Positions 1-12,403 are shown, numbered from the stretch's first letter. The stretch is DNA of 64,000 nucleotides from Hemileia vastatrix (GCA_030280995.1 JASXTE010000021.1:558001-622000); one strand, 5' to 3'. Notes: generated by a model not told the origin, from the letters alone. Made by a program: numbers and translations.

Positions 1-1194
1 GTTGAATCTTGTGATTCCTGCCAGAAATCTAAAAGGTTGACAGATAAAAGAACAGGGTTATTACAAAATATTTAAGCACCTTATGCTCCTTGGAAAATAA
101 TTAACATGGATTTTTTCACTGGTTTTCCTGTAGCAGGTAAAGACAGTTATAACTCTTGTTGGGTAATAGTGGATACATTCACAAAAATGTGCAAGTTTAT
201 TCCCACCCACAAAGATGCATCCACAAAGGAATAAGCTCTCTTATGGTGGTCTTAAATGTTTAATATTACTGGATTTCCAAAAGCCATCATCTCTGATAGA
301 GATCCAAAATTTGCTTCTGAAATTTGGACCGATTTGATGGATATTTGTGGCTGTGAGTTAAAGTTGTTTACAGCTCACCATCCTCAGACTGATGGTCTAG
401 CTGAAAGAATGATTCAAACTCTGGAAGATATGATTAGAAGTTATTGTTCCTTTGGTTTAGAATATAAATACAATGACAGATTTACTCATGACTGGGTCAC
501 TCTATTTCCTGGTCTTGAATTTGCAAATAATAGCACTGTTTATTCTGTCACTGAAAAAAAGCCTTTTGAGCTTTGGTTAGGTTATGTCCCAAACACTCCT
601 GCTCAAACTCTCAATAATAAATTAACTAAGTTGGAACTACAGCCTGGTTTAAAATCTTTTATGCAAGTGCAACAGTTATGCAGAAAACATTCTCAAAGCT
701 GTATTGATAAAGCATTTGATTATGAAAAAAAGAAATGGGATTAATCCCATAAAGAATACACATTTAACAAGGGTGATAAGGTGTTGATATCTACTGTCCA
801 TTTCAATCTACATGGTAACAACAAATTAAAAGATCCTTTTGTAGGACCATTTGTTGTTAAAAGAATGGTTGGAGATAATGCAGTTGAAGTTGTATTGTAT
901 TCTCCATATGATAGGTAACATCCTGTTTCTCCCATTTATTTTCCCAAGCCTTATACTTACATTAGTGACTTATTTCCCAAAAGAAGGGGAAGACCTAAGA
1001 AAAACCATCAGGAAGTCACTGAAACCGCAGAAATTGATAAAATTCTCAATTATAGAATTATCACTTCTGAAAGAGGTACTGAATATTTATTGAGATATAA
1101 GAACAAATCATCTGAACATGATGCATGGATACCTGGCAAGGAGATTTCAAATCTTCTTACTCTGTTAAAAAAGTACAAAAAGAAAAAATCTTAG
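1..1194 (+). pseudogene. A1 pol remnant: integrase core, GPF module and chromodomain
   Basis: This is the C-terminal part of a Gypsy Pol protein. In order it holds the integrase zinc-finger end (CDSCQKSKRL at the very start), the first catalytic Asp (MDFFTGFP near 107-130), the second (ISDRDPKF near 289-310), the HPQTDGLAERMIQ segment with the catalytic Glu (near 382-415), the GPF module (near 843) and a chromodomain (about 1030-1190) that would bind histone-tail marks to steer insertion. The longest open piece is 256-744. Stops interrupt the frame near 75, 231, 254, 742 and 916, so it cannot make a working integrase. It aligns closely by eye with the intact frame at 25451-28111. Confidence 0.85.
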
Positions 1195-1226
1195 CATTTT
1201 TTTATTGTTTTTTTAGAGTGAGGGAG

Positions 1227-2503
1227 TGTCAGCCAGCCTATACCAGGAGCCCAGTAAATTTTATGAAAAATTACTGGAACTAAAAGAGGACATAAAAATA
1301 TGCTTATGATGTATATAAATTAATCTAATATTGCATAATGAAATGATTTAATTATTTTATTAAATATATATAATAAGTATTATATTAATTTTTTTATTAT
1401 ATAAATTATTTATACATTTAAATTAAGCTTGATATATATTCTATAAATTATGGCACATTTTCATGTATTTAATAAATAAAAATTAATAATAAATTAATTA
1501 CAAACATATATTATAAATTATAAATGAAAATTTAACTCATAATGTAATTAAATTAATTAATTAAAGTTATATATTAAATAAGGCCATACATATCTTATTA
1601 AACAATAATATTGGGAGTTTTTTTGACCCTTAATTGTGTCAGTAAAATTTTTAATTAAATTATAACACTTATTTAATAAAATGGTATTAATATTCTCACT
1701 TTAAAGTAGAGATCGTATTAAATTAATTATTTGTTTCAATTAAACTAGTTATTGAATTAATTAAATAGTTAAAATAATTAATTAAAATTGCTTTATACTG
1801 GATTGAATTAATTACATGGAATTTTGCATGAAAATAATTCTATTTGATTTAATTAAACCCTTTACATCTCACTGTGATATCTGTTTTGGGTTATTTTACT
1901 CACTGTTCTTATGTTTCAGACTTACTTAGTTACTAGTTATTTTAACTTATTGTTTTGGGAATTTATGGTGGGAAAATTGGTTACTTACTCACGGGTTTAG
2001 TTTATTGTTTCATGTTTTTCTCTCAATCTCTATGTTTTAATTCTATTCTTTAATATTCTTGTTTCATTTTATTACTATTTTGTAATTACTCATTTGTGGC
2101 GCTTCAGAGGGTCCTTTGCCTATAAAAGGCTTTGGATAATCCCCTGTAGCTGCATCACTTATTATACACTCAACTCAAATACAATTTTAAATATATTACA
2201 TTTATTTTATTTTTATTAGCATTATAAGTCTAAATTTAAAATTAAATAAATTATCTAAGGTTTCTAAAAGTCTATTAATAATTATAATTGTGTACTGTGC
2301 ACTTCTATATAACTTACAATATTTAAATATTATAAATTGAACCTCACTGTTGTGTCACTGCTCAAATCTTGTTGTAGCATTTATTTATTTTTCTCTCTTA
2401 CTTTCTTAAGCTATCACTTATTATAAAAATATATTTAATAATTTTTCTTTAGTTCCTTTTAGTTCCTTCTCCCCTTCTCCTTTTTCTAGACAACTGGCCA
2501 ATA
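1227..2503 (+). repeat. 3' LTR of A1 (family A LTR, diverged)
   Basis: It starts TGTCAGCC straight after the purine tract and ends at a mutated form of the family terminus CTAGACGACTGACCGACA. It has a TATA box (TATAAAAGG at 2121-2129) in the same context as the other A LTRs (between the motif CCTTTGCC and a run leading to the transcript start). At about 1,277 bp it is longer than the 1,124-1,139 bp copies, mostly because of AT-rich expansions. Confidence 0.85.
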
Positions 2504-3289
2504 ACTTCCATCATCATTAATTTTTTTGATATTTTGAATTTTGATTGAAATGAAGTTGAATTTGAAAATGATGATAAAAATGATTAAGAGGATGATGATA
2601 GAGAAGCAAGAGTTGATTCTAACAAAATAGACATTTTTTTCTTTGAAACAAAAAAAAATTGTGTCAAAAACCAAAAAAATAAAATGTCAAAAAAATAAAA
2701 CTCACAAAATTTAGTTTGTTTATTCAACCTTGAGAATTTTATTGATAAAAAATAATCCAAAAAATTGTTTTTTGAAAAGAAATAAATTACTAAAAATGTC
2801 CTTGAAAAAAAAAGCAAAAAAAAAGAAATAAAATAAAAACAAACATCAGTAAAAAAAATGAAATTTAAAGTTATTTGGTGTTTGATATACCACCTAAAGT
2901 CCTTGAAAAAATATGATAAAAAAATATACTCAAAAATTAAAAAAAAAATATTTGAATAAGAAAAATTATTCCTAAAAATAAAAACTTAAAAATAAAAACA
3001 CACCAAATTTATTTTTTAATTAGGTTGAACCATAAAAAAATTTTTTTATAATATTCTGTAAAAAAAACAAAAAATAATACAAAATAATGATATTCTGTAA
3101 AAAAACAAAAAAATAAAAAGTATTGTTAATATAAATAATAAAAGTTATATTTTACAAACTTTCATATGGCCCCTCCTTTTCTGCCTTATTTCCCTCTTTT
3201 TGGTGTCCTCAACTCCCCTACCCCTTATTGATCTCCTCGAAATCCCCTTACCCCCCTTTTTCACCAGTTTGTCCTCAATTCCCCCCCTT
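2504..3289. other. AT-rich spacer, nothing recognised
   Basis: Runs of A and T with short tandem patterns; there is no convincing gene. The small open frames on the minus strand (2486-2817) are rich in Phe, Ile and Lys, as expected from composition alone. From about 3165 the top strand turns C-rich and leads into the inverted repeat. Confidence 0.5.
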
Positions 3290-3660
3290 GAGGCGCCTTT
3301 TGTCCCCTTCAGTCCCCTCTTTTCCCCCCTTTAAGCCGCCTCACCCCTTTCCCCCCCCTCATCCCCCTCTCCCCTCTACCACCACCCCCATGATCCCCCT
3401 CTTCCCCCTCTCCCTCCCCCCTTTCCTTCCCTCCTCCCCCCTTTAATCCCTAAAATATTGGTACAGCTCCAATCATTTATTACTAAATGAATTGCTTAGT
3501 GATTTGTTTAGGGATAAAAGGGGGGGAGGGGGGAAAAGGATAAGGGGGGAGTGGGGAGAGGGTTGAAAGAAATAAGGGGGTAGGGGGATGAGGGGGGGGG
3601 GAGAGGGGTGAGGAGGCCTAAAGAGGGAATAGGGGGGCTAAAGGAAGGAAAAAGAGCGCC
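3290..3660. repeat. Large inverted repeat with poly-C arm and poly-G arm
   Basis: The left arm (about 3290-3460) is C-rich and the right arm (about 3512-3660) is G-rich. Read in reverse complement, the right arm follows the left in order: GGCGC, then C runs, GCC-CCTCACCCCT, CCCTCATCCCCCT, ending CCCTAAA beside the loop. The roughly 50-bp loop has its own small hairpins (ATTGG/CCAAT and CATTTA/TAAATG). The right arm abuts the end of LTR B at 3661. No coding capacity. Confidence 0.75.
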
Positions 3661-5164
3661 TTTAAGGCTGAGGTCAAGTACAGAGATGTGAACTAGCTTG
3701 AATGGTAAGTTCTCTAGAAGATTTTAATGGTCCTATATGAATACTGTAGTACAAATCCAATAAGTATTAAAATATAATCCAAAATAAAGGTCTCAGTAAT
3801 ATAATTCTCACTAATTTTATATATGGCTTACAATCTTCTTAGTTGATAGAAAAATAGATTTTAATTATTCAAATACTATTCAAGAGACTCTATAAGTGCT
3901 AATTGATATGTATTGTAATTGGTTTGGTTATATGGTTTAAATTGTAATGATAATGAATGTAGAAAACAAGACCCCAAACCTCCTCCTTTTATACACATTG
4001 AGTTCCCCAATGAATGCCTTGATTAACCAGTTCAATACACAGTTAATGACCCCTCCATCCAGCTAATAGACATTTCCATCAACATCCCTAGGGACCCATA
4101 GCATAATTAGAAGAGTAACTACTGTCAAAATCCTTGAATAATAGGGAAAATCCATCAAAATTAAAGAATAAGTAAAAAAGAGAGTATATGCATATTATAC
4201 ATCAATATAAAAAACTTAAGAGGTAAAATTAAGGTTAGAAAGAGCTTAATAATAAGGGGAATTCACTGTAGAAATTATGGGGCTAGTCCTGACATTATAC
4301 TACATGAAATTCCCATTCAAAAATGACCAAAAATGACTGAGAAACCACCTAGAAACCCAAAAAAGGGCGTGAGATGTGGGGTAACTACATGCAGTCCGTG
4401 GAAGGTGCTTGCACAGGTAAATACTTGACTAATTTTAGGAGAATTTAAGCGTGGCAGTGAAATAAGGTGCCAAGAGTGAGGTTATTAATGAAATTAGTGC
4501 ATATAAAGAGGGTCAATGCATTATTAATAAAGCTAGGACACTTAATAAGCGCCTGTCACCTATTTTAGTGTGTTTCCCCACAGTGGGCGTAGAATGTGGG
4601 GTAATTATAGTGTGAAAAAAGATAACTTTGCTAAAAATGAAGCTATTCACATGGGAAAAATGCAGGCAGTATGTGGCCAGTACACAGAAGCCATTTCTGA
4701 CATAAAAAACACCAAATTTGAAAAGTGTTATTTTTATACATTTAAGTAGCCAAATAAATAGTCCTAAATGAGAAAAATTGAACTGTCAAAGAGTATTTTT
4801 ATTATTCTTAAATTTATAGCGCATATAAACAACTTTTAAGTGAAATATAGCGCATTTCCTGTTTTTTGCATAAAACAATGAAAATAACAGCTTTAAGTAT
4901 ACTTAAAAATTATGTAGCCTTATAATTAAGGTTTTTAAGGTTACCCTAACATATTCCAACTTAATATTAAGTACATAAGTCTTATAACAGGTGGATATAT
5001 GCGTGTATATAAGGTGTTGTAATGGCATTTTTTGTGTATTATCATAATTTTACTTATGTATACTGTTTGTGTACTCTCATTTATTGCTCCCATGTATAGT
5101 TCATGTGTTTAAAATAACTTATAAGTACTTTTTACTCAGTCCTGGGGATATATATAGGCTGACA
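3661..5164 (-). repeat. 3' LTR of element B
   Basis: On the minus strand it begins TGTCAGCCTATATATATCCC (from 5164 leftward) after a purine-rich tract (GGGTTGGCAAG). It ends at CTTGACCTCAGCC near 3661, where the last bases are mutated from the GACA seen in the 5' copy at 13025. A TATA box (TATAAAAG read on the minus strand, 3986-3993) matches that at 13350-13357. Its sequence from 3661 to about 4415 matches 13025-13777 closely; the rest has no partner in the window because element C cut the other copy. Confidence 0.85.
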
Positions 5165-5345
5165 CTTGCCAACCCAAAAAAAACAATAAAAAAAATGATA
5201 AGTTATACATTTTCTTTATTTATTTGTAATTTTTCAGGTATTTAGATTAATTCTGTAGCATTAAAGATTATTCTTTAAAGAAATAAAACATAATTAAATA
5301 TTATGAGTACTGGTTTTTTGATCCCTCAGCTGATTGAACAGAAAT

Positions 5346-6977
5346 TTATTTCTGTATAAATTTTTTAAGTAGAGAGGATAAATGTAAAATTTCTTTTTCA
5401 GGTATCCATTTATCAAATTCATTTGATTTCCCCTTAAATTTTAATAAAAACTCGGTTCCTTTTTCCTTAGTAAGGATTCTTTTCTTGAGTATTTTTTCAA
5501 TCTCTTCTTTTTCCACAATTTCTTCAGGTTTCTTTTTTGGCCTTCCCCTTCTTTTTGGAAATAAGTCAGGATCATTTTCATGGTAAGTGTCAGCCAGGCT
5601 ATTCTAGGAGTCCCGTAAATGATATATAAATTATAAAACCTTAAAGAGTGGTTAAGACTTGTATTTAATGAATATAACTTAATATTTTATTGCATAATGA
5701 AATTATATAAGAATTTTATTATATACAAGTGTTACATTAAATTTATTGGTTATATATATTTTTATATACAATTAAATTGAGCATAATATAATATATTCTA
5801 CAAATAATGGCGCATTTTTATGTATTTAATAATTATAAATTTATATTTAATTAATTGAAAAACATATATTATAATTACAAGTGTAAAATTGATTTATAAT
5901 ATATTTAAATTAATTACTTAAATTTATACATTAAATAATACCTCTCATATGATACTAAACAATAATTAATGACGCTTCTTTTGACCCTTAATTGTGTTAG
6001 AAAAAACAAATAAATTAATTTGGACTAAATTGAGATTAATTGTTTGTTTTGTTGCGTCAAATTATTTTTTGTTTCACTTAAAATGTCCTTTAATCAGAAT
6101 GTACCATCTGTTTGGAATTATATTTCTCATAGTTCCTATGTTTCCAATCTTGTTTAGTTATTCACTATTGTCACTTACTGATTTGGGAATTAATGGCGGG
6201 GAAATTGGATTCTTAATTGGGGTTTTAATTATTTGTTTCATGTTTTTCTCTATATTGTTATGTTTCATTTACTCTTTTGAAATATTTGTTTTATTCCATT
6301 CTAATCATTGTATTTACAAAGATAGTAGCGCTTCAGAGGACCCATTACCTATAAAAGGGCCTTTGATAATCCCCTGTAGCATCATCACTTATTACACACT
6401 CAACAAATTAAATAACCAATTTATTACGTTTATATTTTTTTTATTAGTAATACAAATCTAATTTAAATTCTATACAACAAATCAAAGGTTGCTTTAAGTC
6501 TGATAGTAATTAAAATTGTTTGCCGCGCAGAACCCTTACATTTAATAATATTATTGTTAATAAAATCTAAGTTTTTTTCACCTCTCAAAGTTGCTCACCG
6601 TTGTTTCCCTCTCAAATAAATTAAATATATATTTTTTTGGTTTATTTCTTTATTTTCCCTTGTCCTCCTCCTTCTCTCCTCCTTTTTCTCCTATTTTTCT
6701 TACCTCTTCTAGACGACTGACCGACAGTAAGGTTTTAATAATGAGATAGAGAAAACTGGATGTTTCCTATCATATGGGCATATAATATGAATTCCACTGC
6801 ATTATTACCAACAATTTTACTTACTACAAAAGGGCCTACAAAGGGATCTTTTCATTTAACATTACCTTGTAAGTTAAAATGTAGTGTTAAAATTAGGACT
6901 TCATCTTATTTTTTGAATTCAAATTCTTTATGAGACTTATCCCACCTTTTCTTCTAATATTCAAATGCTTTTTGAAT
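5346..6977 (-). pseudogene. B pol C-terminus: integrase tail and chromodomain, split by a solo LTR
   Basis: Reading on the minus strand from 6977, the integrase C-terminal/GPF region (to 6732) runs into YDRKHPVFSISLLKPY. It is interrupted by the solo A LTR and resumes at 5587 with a basic linker (KRRGRPKKKPEE) and a chromodomain (EIEKILKKR, then FLLKFKGKSNEFDKWIPEKE) ending at a TAA at 5346-5348. The reading frame joins cleanly across the duplicated GTAAG. There are stops in the 6732-6977 part, including a TGA near 6976. The chromodomain stretch itself is open. Confidence 0.82.
5588..6726 (+). repeat. Solo LTR of family A with 5-bp target duplication
   Basis: It runs from TGTCAGCCAGGCTATTCT to CTAGACGACTGACCGACA, 1,139 bp, and is flanked by GTAAG at 5583-5587 and 6727-6731. 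No internal element sequence remains, so it arose by recombination between two LTRs. It carries a TATA box (TATAAAAGG at 6350-6358). It is closest to the LTRs of A3 (shared TCATATGAGAGGTATT and AACACAATTAAGGGTC). Its sense strand holds a 155-codon open frame (5994-6461, GTG start, hydrophobic), which I do not regard as a proven gene. Confidence 0.92.
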
Positions 6978-7862
6978 TCATTCTTCTGCATGTTTTCTAC
7001 ACATTTTTTGCATATGAATAAAGAATTTAGTACCAGGGTGTATATCTAAACTTGGTAATTTATTTAAATGATTTACTGGGGTATTTGGTATGTATCCCAG
7101 CCAGAGTTCAAATGGTTTCTTCTCTTTTACAGAATGAGTTGTGCTGTTATAAGCAAATTCAAGTCCAGGAATTAATGTTACCCAGTCATGTGTGAAATTT
7201 TCATTGTCTTTGTATTCTAATCCAAAGGCGCAATATCTTCTGATCATATCTTCAAGAGTTTGTATCATTCTTTCAGCTAAGCCATCAGTTTGTGGATGGT
7301 GTGCTGTAGACAATTTCAATTGACAACCATATACTTCCATCAAAGATGTCCAGAACTCTGAAGTAAATTTAGGGTCTCTGTCAGAGATTATGGCTTTGGG
7401 TAACCCAGAAGTATTCATCATTTGAGTCCACCATAGTAATTCCAAGTCTTTTGCACATACCTCTTTATGGGTAGGAATAAATTTACACATTTTGGTTAAT
7501 CTATCCACAATCACCCATCATGAATTGAAACTTTATTTTCCTGCTAATGGCAAGCCAGTGAAAAAATCCATGTTTATAATTTCCTATGGAGCTTTTGGCT
7601 TCTCTATTTGTTGTAACAACCCAGCTCTCTTCCCAGTTAATCTTTTATATTTCTGACAAGAATCACATGTTTCAATGTATTTTTGTACATCTTCCTTCAT
7701 GTTTGTCCACCAGGCTGTATTTTTAACTCTGTTTAACGTTTTGTTAAAATCAAAATGACCAGCTAAGTTGTCATCATGAAAATTACTCAACATTAACTCT
7801 TTCACAGAAGGTGGTATTACTATTACATTATTTATCTTTTTCCTGTAATATATATATCCATC
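6978..7862 (-). pseudogene. B pol: integrase zinc finger and catalytic core
   Basis: Integrase inserts the cDNA into the chromosome. The HHCC finger lies in 7584-7805 (HDDNLAGHFDFNKTL ... CDSCQKYKRLTGKRAG). The core is in 6978-7514: WVIVDRLTKMCKFIPTHK, then ISDRDPKFTSEFW with the second catalytic Asp, then HPQTDGLAERMIQTLED with the catalytic Glu. A TGA replaces the codon before WVIVDR (near 7517), and further stops lie near 7583 and 7863, so the protein is broken between finger and core. It is closely related to the A and D integrases by eye. Confidence 0.85.
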
Positions 7863-9583
7863 TTAAATTGAAAGTTTACCTTTTTCCAACACATTTCTAT
7901 ACTTTGGAGGTAAGTTTTTAATTAATGCACTTATGGAGGAATTAGTTGGATCATTTAGAATGGTAGATAGTTTAGTCAAATCTTTATCAGATGAATAATT
8001 TTCCAATATGTTTTGCATAAACTCCTTCTCTAAATCCACTATATAAATCCCAAATATATGTATAACTTCATTTTCAGGTACATAAGCTGGGTTGTCAGTA
8101 TCAGTTGGCAAAGGACTTCTGGATAATAAATCCACATTAGGATGCAATGTTCCTGCTCTATGCATGTTTTCATTCTTCCTCTGTACTCTTGTACATCTAG
8201 TTGACATCTAAACATGTGCCTATTAGGTGTTTTCATGTTTAGCAATGATTTTACTGCACTGCAATCAGTTATTAGTTCAAACTTCTGGTCTTCCAGATAG
8301 TAATGAAGTTTCTCCAAGGCCCACATCACGGCTAAACATTCTAGCTGTGTGGCAACATACCTTAGTTCTGTCTTTCTTAAGGTTCTGGATATATAACAGA
8401 TAACTATTTCAGATAATTTTCCATTTATTACCTGTTTTTGCTGTAAAGCAGCACCTAATCCTATGAAGCTTGCATCAGGGTACCAGATAAAAGGTAGGGT
8501 GAAACCTACAAGTCCCAATATTGGAGATGACATTAAACATTCCTTTAATCTATTAAAGGCATGTTTTCTTTCATTATTCCAAATGAGAGCCTTATTTTTC
8601 CTGGTTAATGTTGTTAAAGGAGCTTCAATGGATTGGTAGTTTTTAATATACTGTCTATAATATCTACACATACCCAAAAAACTTTGAACATATTTTACAT
8701 TCTTTGGTATACCAATGTTTTTAATTGCTGCCACCTTATTCTGGTCAACACAAATTTGTAATCCAGATACAACATGATCAAGTACTTTCAAGGATTGAAA
8801 TCTAAACTTACATTTCTTTAATGCAATCGTCATATTATTTTCATCCATCTTTTGAAATACTCCTTTCAGGTGATTTAAATGTTCATCATATGTCTTTGAA
8901 AACATTATGATGTTATCAATATACACCAACAGCCATCCTTCAACCATTACCTGATGAAAAACACTATCCATCAATTTTTGGAAGACTGTAGGCGCATTCT
9001 TTGGGCCAAATGGAATTCTCACATACTTATAAATTCACATATGTGTGGTTATTAATAAGTAATTCTGAGAATTCTTTTCTACAGGAATCTGGTGGTAACC
9101 TTTGTTTCCATCCAGACAGGAAATATATTTTGCTCCTTGTAAGGTAGCATGGATAGAAGCTATCCTTGGGAGAGGGTAAATATCATCTACAGTGTATGTA
9201 TTCAGAGCTCTATAATCACCACATAATCTTACCTTATCTTTTTCATAAGAGATTAATACTGGTGAAATAACACAATACTTAGGTGTTTTGTCTACTTTCT
9301 CAACAATACCAATTTCCAACAGCATTTTTATATTGTCTTCAATATCTTTCCTTTTTGCAGGAGATGCTGGGTAAGGTTTCTTTTTCAAGCTGCCAGGAAT
9401 ATTATACAAGTCACAACTGAAAGAGATTTTCATCTCATGGTCTTTGACCAATCCTAGTTCATTTGAACCATGAGCAAATGCCATAGGATAAGATTTTATT
9501 AATCTAAAAATATTGTTTTCTTCAATTTTTGAGAGTTGAGGACTGAAAGAGGCCTTTTGGATTTCATTTTCCAATTCTACCAC
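7863..9583 (-). pseudogene. B pol: reverse transcriptase and RNase H
   Basis: The N-terminal RT part (9035-9583) has KKKPYPASPAKRKDIEDNI, VRLCGDYRALNTYTVDDIYP and SCLDGNKGYHQIPVEKNSQ. The rest (8039-9022) has VRIPFGPKNAPTVFQ and then VYIDNIIMFSK, so the catalytic YIDD has become YIDN. RNase H follows (YPDASFIGLGAAL, QLECLAVMWALEKLHYYLEDQKFELITD). A stop separates THM from IYKYVR near 9030. A frameshift near 8160 moves the tail into the overlapping frame 7863-8207 (GTLHPNVDLLSRSPLP). The changed active site alone would abolish polymerase activity. Confidence 0.86.
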
Positions 9584-9589
9584 TTCAGT

Positions 9590-10138
9590 GGTGGTTCTTC
9601 CACCCTGAAGTTGTTCCTCTCAAGGATAAATGGAATACACTGAATTTTCAGAACATATCTTGAATTTTCTCTTACCATTCACGCCTATGGTGAAGCAACT
9701 GTTTGCAGGATCTAGTTTAATGTCAAATTTTGTCAATAAGTCATTGCCAATAATAAACCAATCACTGCAATTATTATTATCCATTACAACAAATTCACAC
9801 ACTGCTCTTACATATCCATTACTATACTTAAAGAATGCAGCAGTTTTGTATTTGTCAATTGGATTTAAAACTGAACCAAAACATCTCCAGTTCTTTTTCT
9901 GTACAGGTTCTAGTTTTTCCTTATACTTACTGTCAAGTCTCTTTAATGTATTAATAGAAACTACACTACCTGTAGCCCCAGTTTCAAGAATGGCATTCAT
10001 TTCTCTTCCACATATAATAGCAGGTGCTCTGATAGGTGTTATTTTGTTAGTATAATGAGATACATCTTTGATAATTTCAGCTTCTTCAATGAAAGTTAAA
10101 GATGTATCTGTATAAGGTATAGCATCATTCAGGAACAT
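9590..10138 (-). pseudogene. B pol: aspartic protease domain
   Basis: A retroviral-type protease, expected to cut Gag-Pol into its parts. The frame 9620-10138 contains RAPAIICGREMNAILETGATGSVVS, where the catalytic D-[ST]-G is E-T-G (LETGATG) instead of the LDSGAGG or LDTGAAG seen in A and D. The second half has SDWFIIGNDLLTKFDIKLDP, the usual fold-closing segment. The flanking basic TIGVNGKRKFKI is shared with A and D. A stop after SIYP (9620) precedes GGRTTTEVVELENEI at the start of the RT part. The Asp-to-Glu change probably inactivates it. Confidence 0.82.
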
Positions 10139-10149
10139 AATATCCTGTT

Positions 10150-12403
10150 CTAATACAAATATCTCATGTTCATCATCACTGTAAGAAATTTAACTTTTAC
10201 AATCCTCACTGGATTCCATGTTCTCATCTTCATGATTACTTGGTTCAGAATTTTGTGAGGTTTCAATAACATTAATTCTTTTCTTACACGTGTGACCCTT
10301 AACCCAAGGTTCATTACATTTATAACAAGTGTTATTTTCATGTCTTTTAGGGACAAGGGGAGCTGAAGGTTTTTTCTTCTCCACTGGTAACTTACTTGTA
10401 GTAGGTTTTACTACATCAACACTTTGTTTGTAATTATTATACTTGGTTTCATATTTGTGGTTTAATAATATTTAATTGCATATATTAATGAACCCAGAGG
10501 TATCTCTGATGGTTTAAGTTCTAGCTAAAATAATGTCTCTAACTGATATAGGAAACTTTTATATTATTTTCTCTTTCCAACCATCATAATCCATTTTTGG
10601 ATCCATAGCTTTCATGATTTTTATTAAATTCATTAAAAAGAACATGGCTTTTTCTAGAGCATTTGGATTATATCTGGCACTTCATACAATCTTGGTTGAG
10701 TGATTCTGAATTTTGGGCCACCAAATTGCCTTTCAATTAGTGCCTTCCATTCATTCAAGAGTAGTTATTTCCCTCACTCAATACAGATTCAAACCATAAT
10801 AAGGCCACATCTGTAAATAGAGATATTAATTTTGATGTAATATATTCATCAGGTAATTTGTATGAAAAATTAAAGTTATCAATTCTTTGAATGAATTTTT
10901 GCCAATCAGATTTTGAATCCCCGTCAAAAGAAGGGTACTGATCTAACTTAGGCCAGTTCTTTTGGCTAGTTTTTGCTTCCCTAACCTGAGGAATATTAAG
11001 TAATCCACTTACTTTAGAAAGATTATCATTAATTTCATCTTTTACTGATTTTAAGTTCTCAGATCCCATGACACTATGTTCATGTTCAATCATTTGTTTA
11101 TCAGCTGAGTGTTTCATGAAAACTGGTACTCTTTTCACATAAGAGGTATTATCTTCTACTTTATCAGTATTTTTAAAAGTGTTTGCTAATTCAATTTCTA
11201 CTCTTTGTAACCTATCTTTTATTACAGGTACATGAGTAAAGGTATCATTTATATTTGAAAAATACAATTTTACACGTCCCGCTATGGTAGCCATAATATC
11301 CTGAGAGTGTTCTAATTTACTTTCTAAATTTCTAATCTCAGAGTTCAATCTTTTATTTTCATTGGTTAATTCATTATTTGAATTCTCAATAATTTTCAGC
11401 CTATTGGCTGTTGTACTCAATGATTGTGTGAGTGATAATAATACACTTTCTGTATTATTGTTTGACTCTTTAGAGAACTCTTCCAATTTTTCAATTCTCA
11501 ATAATAATTTACTTATTATCTTTGATTACATTGGATTTTCTTTTAAAAATATCTAATTTTTTCCGTTTCTAACTCAGAAGACTCATCATCAGGTTCAAGA
11601 TTTAATTCATTTGGTTCCAATTTTATATTAATAGCATTATCCTGGTGATCAATAAAACTATTTACATTGTCCTCATTTAAATACAAGTTAAACATATTAT
11701 TATCAAATGAGTAATTCTTTAGATCCTCATCAATTATATCTAACAATTCCTTATCAATCTCATTACCTATAAGTAATTCATTTTTAGGATGATACAATTG
11801 ATCATGAGAAGATGGAAGACTTACCAAGGTCTTATCCCATTTCCCCTGCCTCTCCTTGCCTTTCCACTGTAAGGGTGACTTCTGGAGCCCTGCTGTTGAG
11901 AAGGGTTGTTGTAATTTTGGGCATACCAATCCCACTTCCATTTGCTGACTGTAATTATTTGGTCCTCCTCTTGGACTGGAGGTGTTGCTATGGAATTGTT
12001 TGGTGCCACTTTTTGTGGTTGAGCCTTTATATCCACTAGAGCCTGATTGACTTCTATGAAACCCTGTGCTTCCCTTTTCTCCAGATTGTTTATCTGGTCT
12101 AAAATGTTGTTGACTCTTATGGTGAGGGTATTCAGTAGGGTGGAGAGGGAGTGAATTTGCTCTTGTAATGTGTTTTTGGTTTTCTTTATTGATGCTTGTT
12201 TTAAGAGTCTTTCCCTTTCTTCCAAAGACATTGGTGGGGTGCTGTTTATGATGAGAGATTCCTGTCCCCCCATTTGAATGTCCTGAAACAGGTCTTTCAG
12301 ATCTAGGTCTTAAGTTATAAGGTTTTGCCTTATTACTTAAAATGCCATTGTTGTCACACATATTGTACGTGGAACTTATTTTAAAAAATTGAAATTTAGA
12401 CAT
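10150..12403 (-). pseudogene. B gag: YNLRP N-terminus, coiled coil, capsid, zinc knuckle
   Basis: The start is the ATG at 12403 (MSKFQFFK), 607 bases after the 5' LTR. The 286-codon first part (11543-12403) has KPYNLRPRSERPVSG near residue 30 and an acidic end. The second part (10755-11501) has a long coiled coil and the capsid segment KNWPKLDQYPSFDGDSKSDW ... YKLPDEYITSKLISLF. The zinc knuckle CYKCNEPWVKGHTC lies at about 10270-10325. Stops near 11540, 10752, 10500 and 10385 break it. Gag packages the RNA in a cytoplasmic particle; in the A family the same domains run straight into protease and RT in one frame. Confidence 0.82.
11821..12273 (-). CDS. B overlapping ORF2: coiled coil plus WKWDW motif (150 aa)
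   Basis: An open frame starting ATGGGGGGACAG at 12273, wholly inside the first part of gag but in another frame. It has MSLEERERLLKQASIKKT, a coiled coil (about residues 35-70), VNQALVDIKAQPQ, then SKWKWDWYAQNYNN and a basic end (HPYSGKARRGRGNGIRPW). The same order appears in the second frames of D (15748-16164) and A (47464-48036, 30942-31514). The amino acids match much better in this frame than in the gag frame, so I think it is translated. Function unknown; it could be an RNA-binding partner of Gag or a frameshift-fused Gag domain. Confidence 0.6.
   Translation of the reverse strand: MGGQESLIINSTPPMSLEERERLLKQASIKKTKNTLQEQIHSLSTLLNTLTIRVNNILDQINNLEKREAQGFIEVNQALVDIKAQPQKVAPNNSIATPPVQEEDQIITVSKWKWDWYAQNYNNPSQQQGSRSHPYSGKARRGRGNGIRPW

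Larger units (their letters stand above)
1..2503 (+). mobile_element. Element A1: 3' end of an old chromodomain Gypsy element
   Basis: Only the integrase-chromodomain end of pol and the 3' LTR lie inside the window; the rest is off the left edge. The order pol stop, purine tract (1215-1226), LTR at 1227 is the same as in the complete A copies at 24292-33428 and 40809-49979. Several in-frame stops in pol and a diverged LTR show that this is an older copy than A2 and A3. Confidence 0.88.

Noticed and set aside
3228..3446. 72-codon Pro/Ser-rich open frame
   Set aside because: It lies in the poly-C arm of the inverted repeat; the composition explains it.
3440..3530. CCCTAA and TTTAGGG next to each other, as in a telomere fusion
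   Set aside because: Only single units occur, not arrays of TTAGGG; they are the ends of the inverted repeat.
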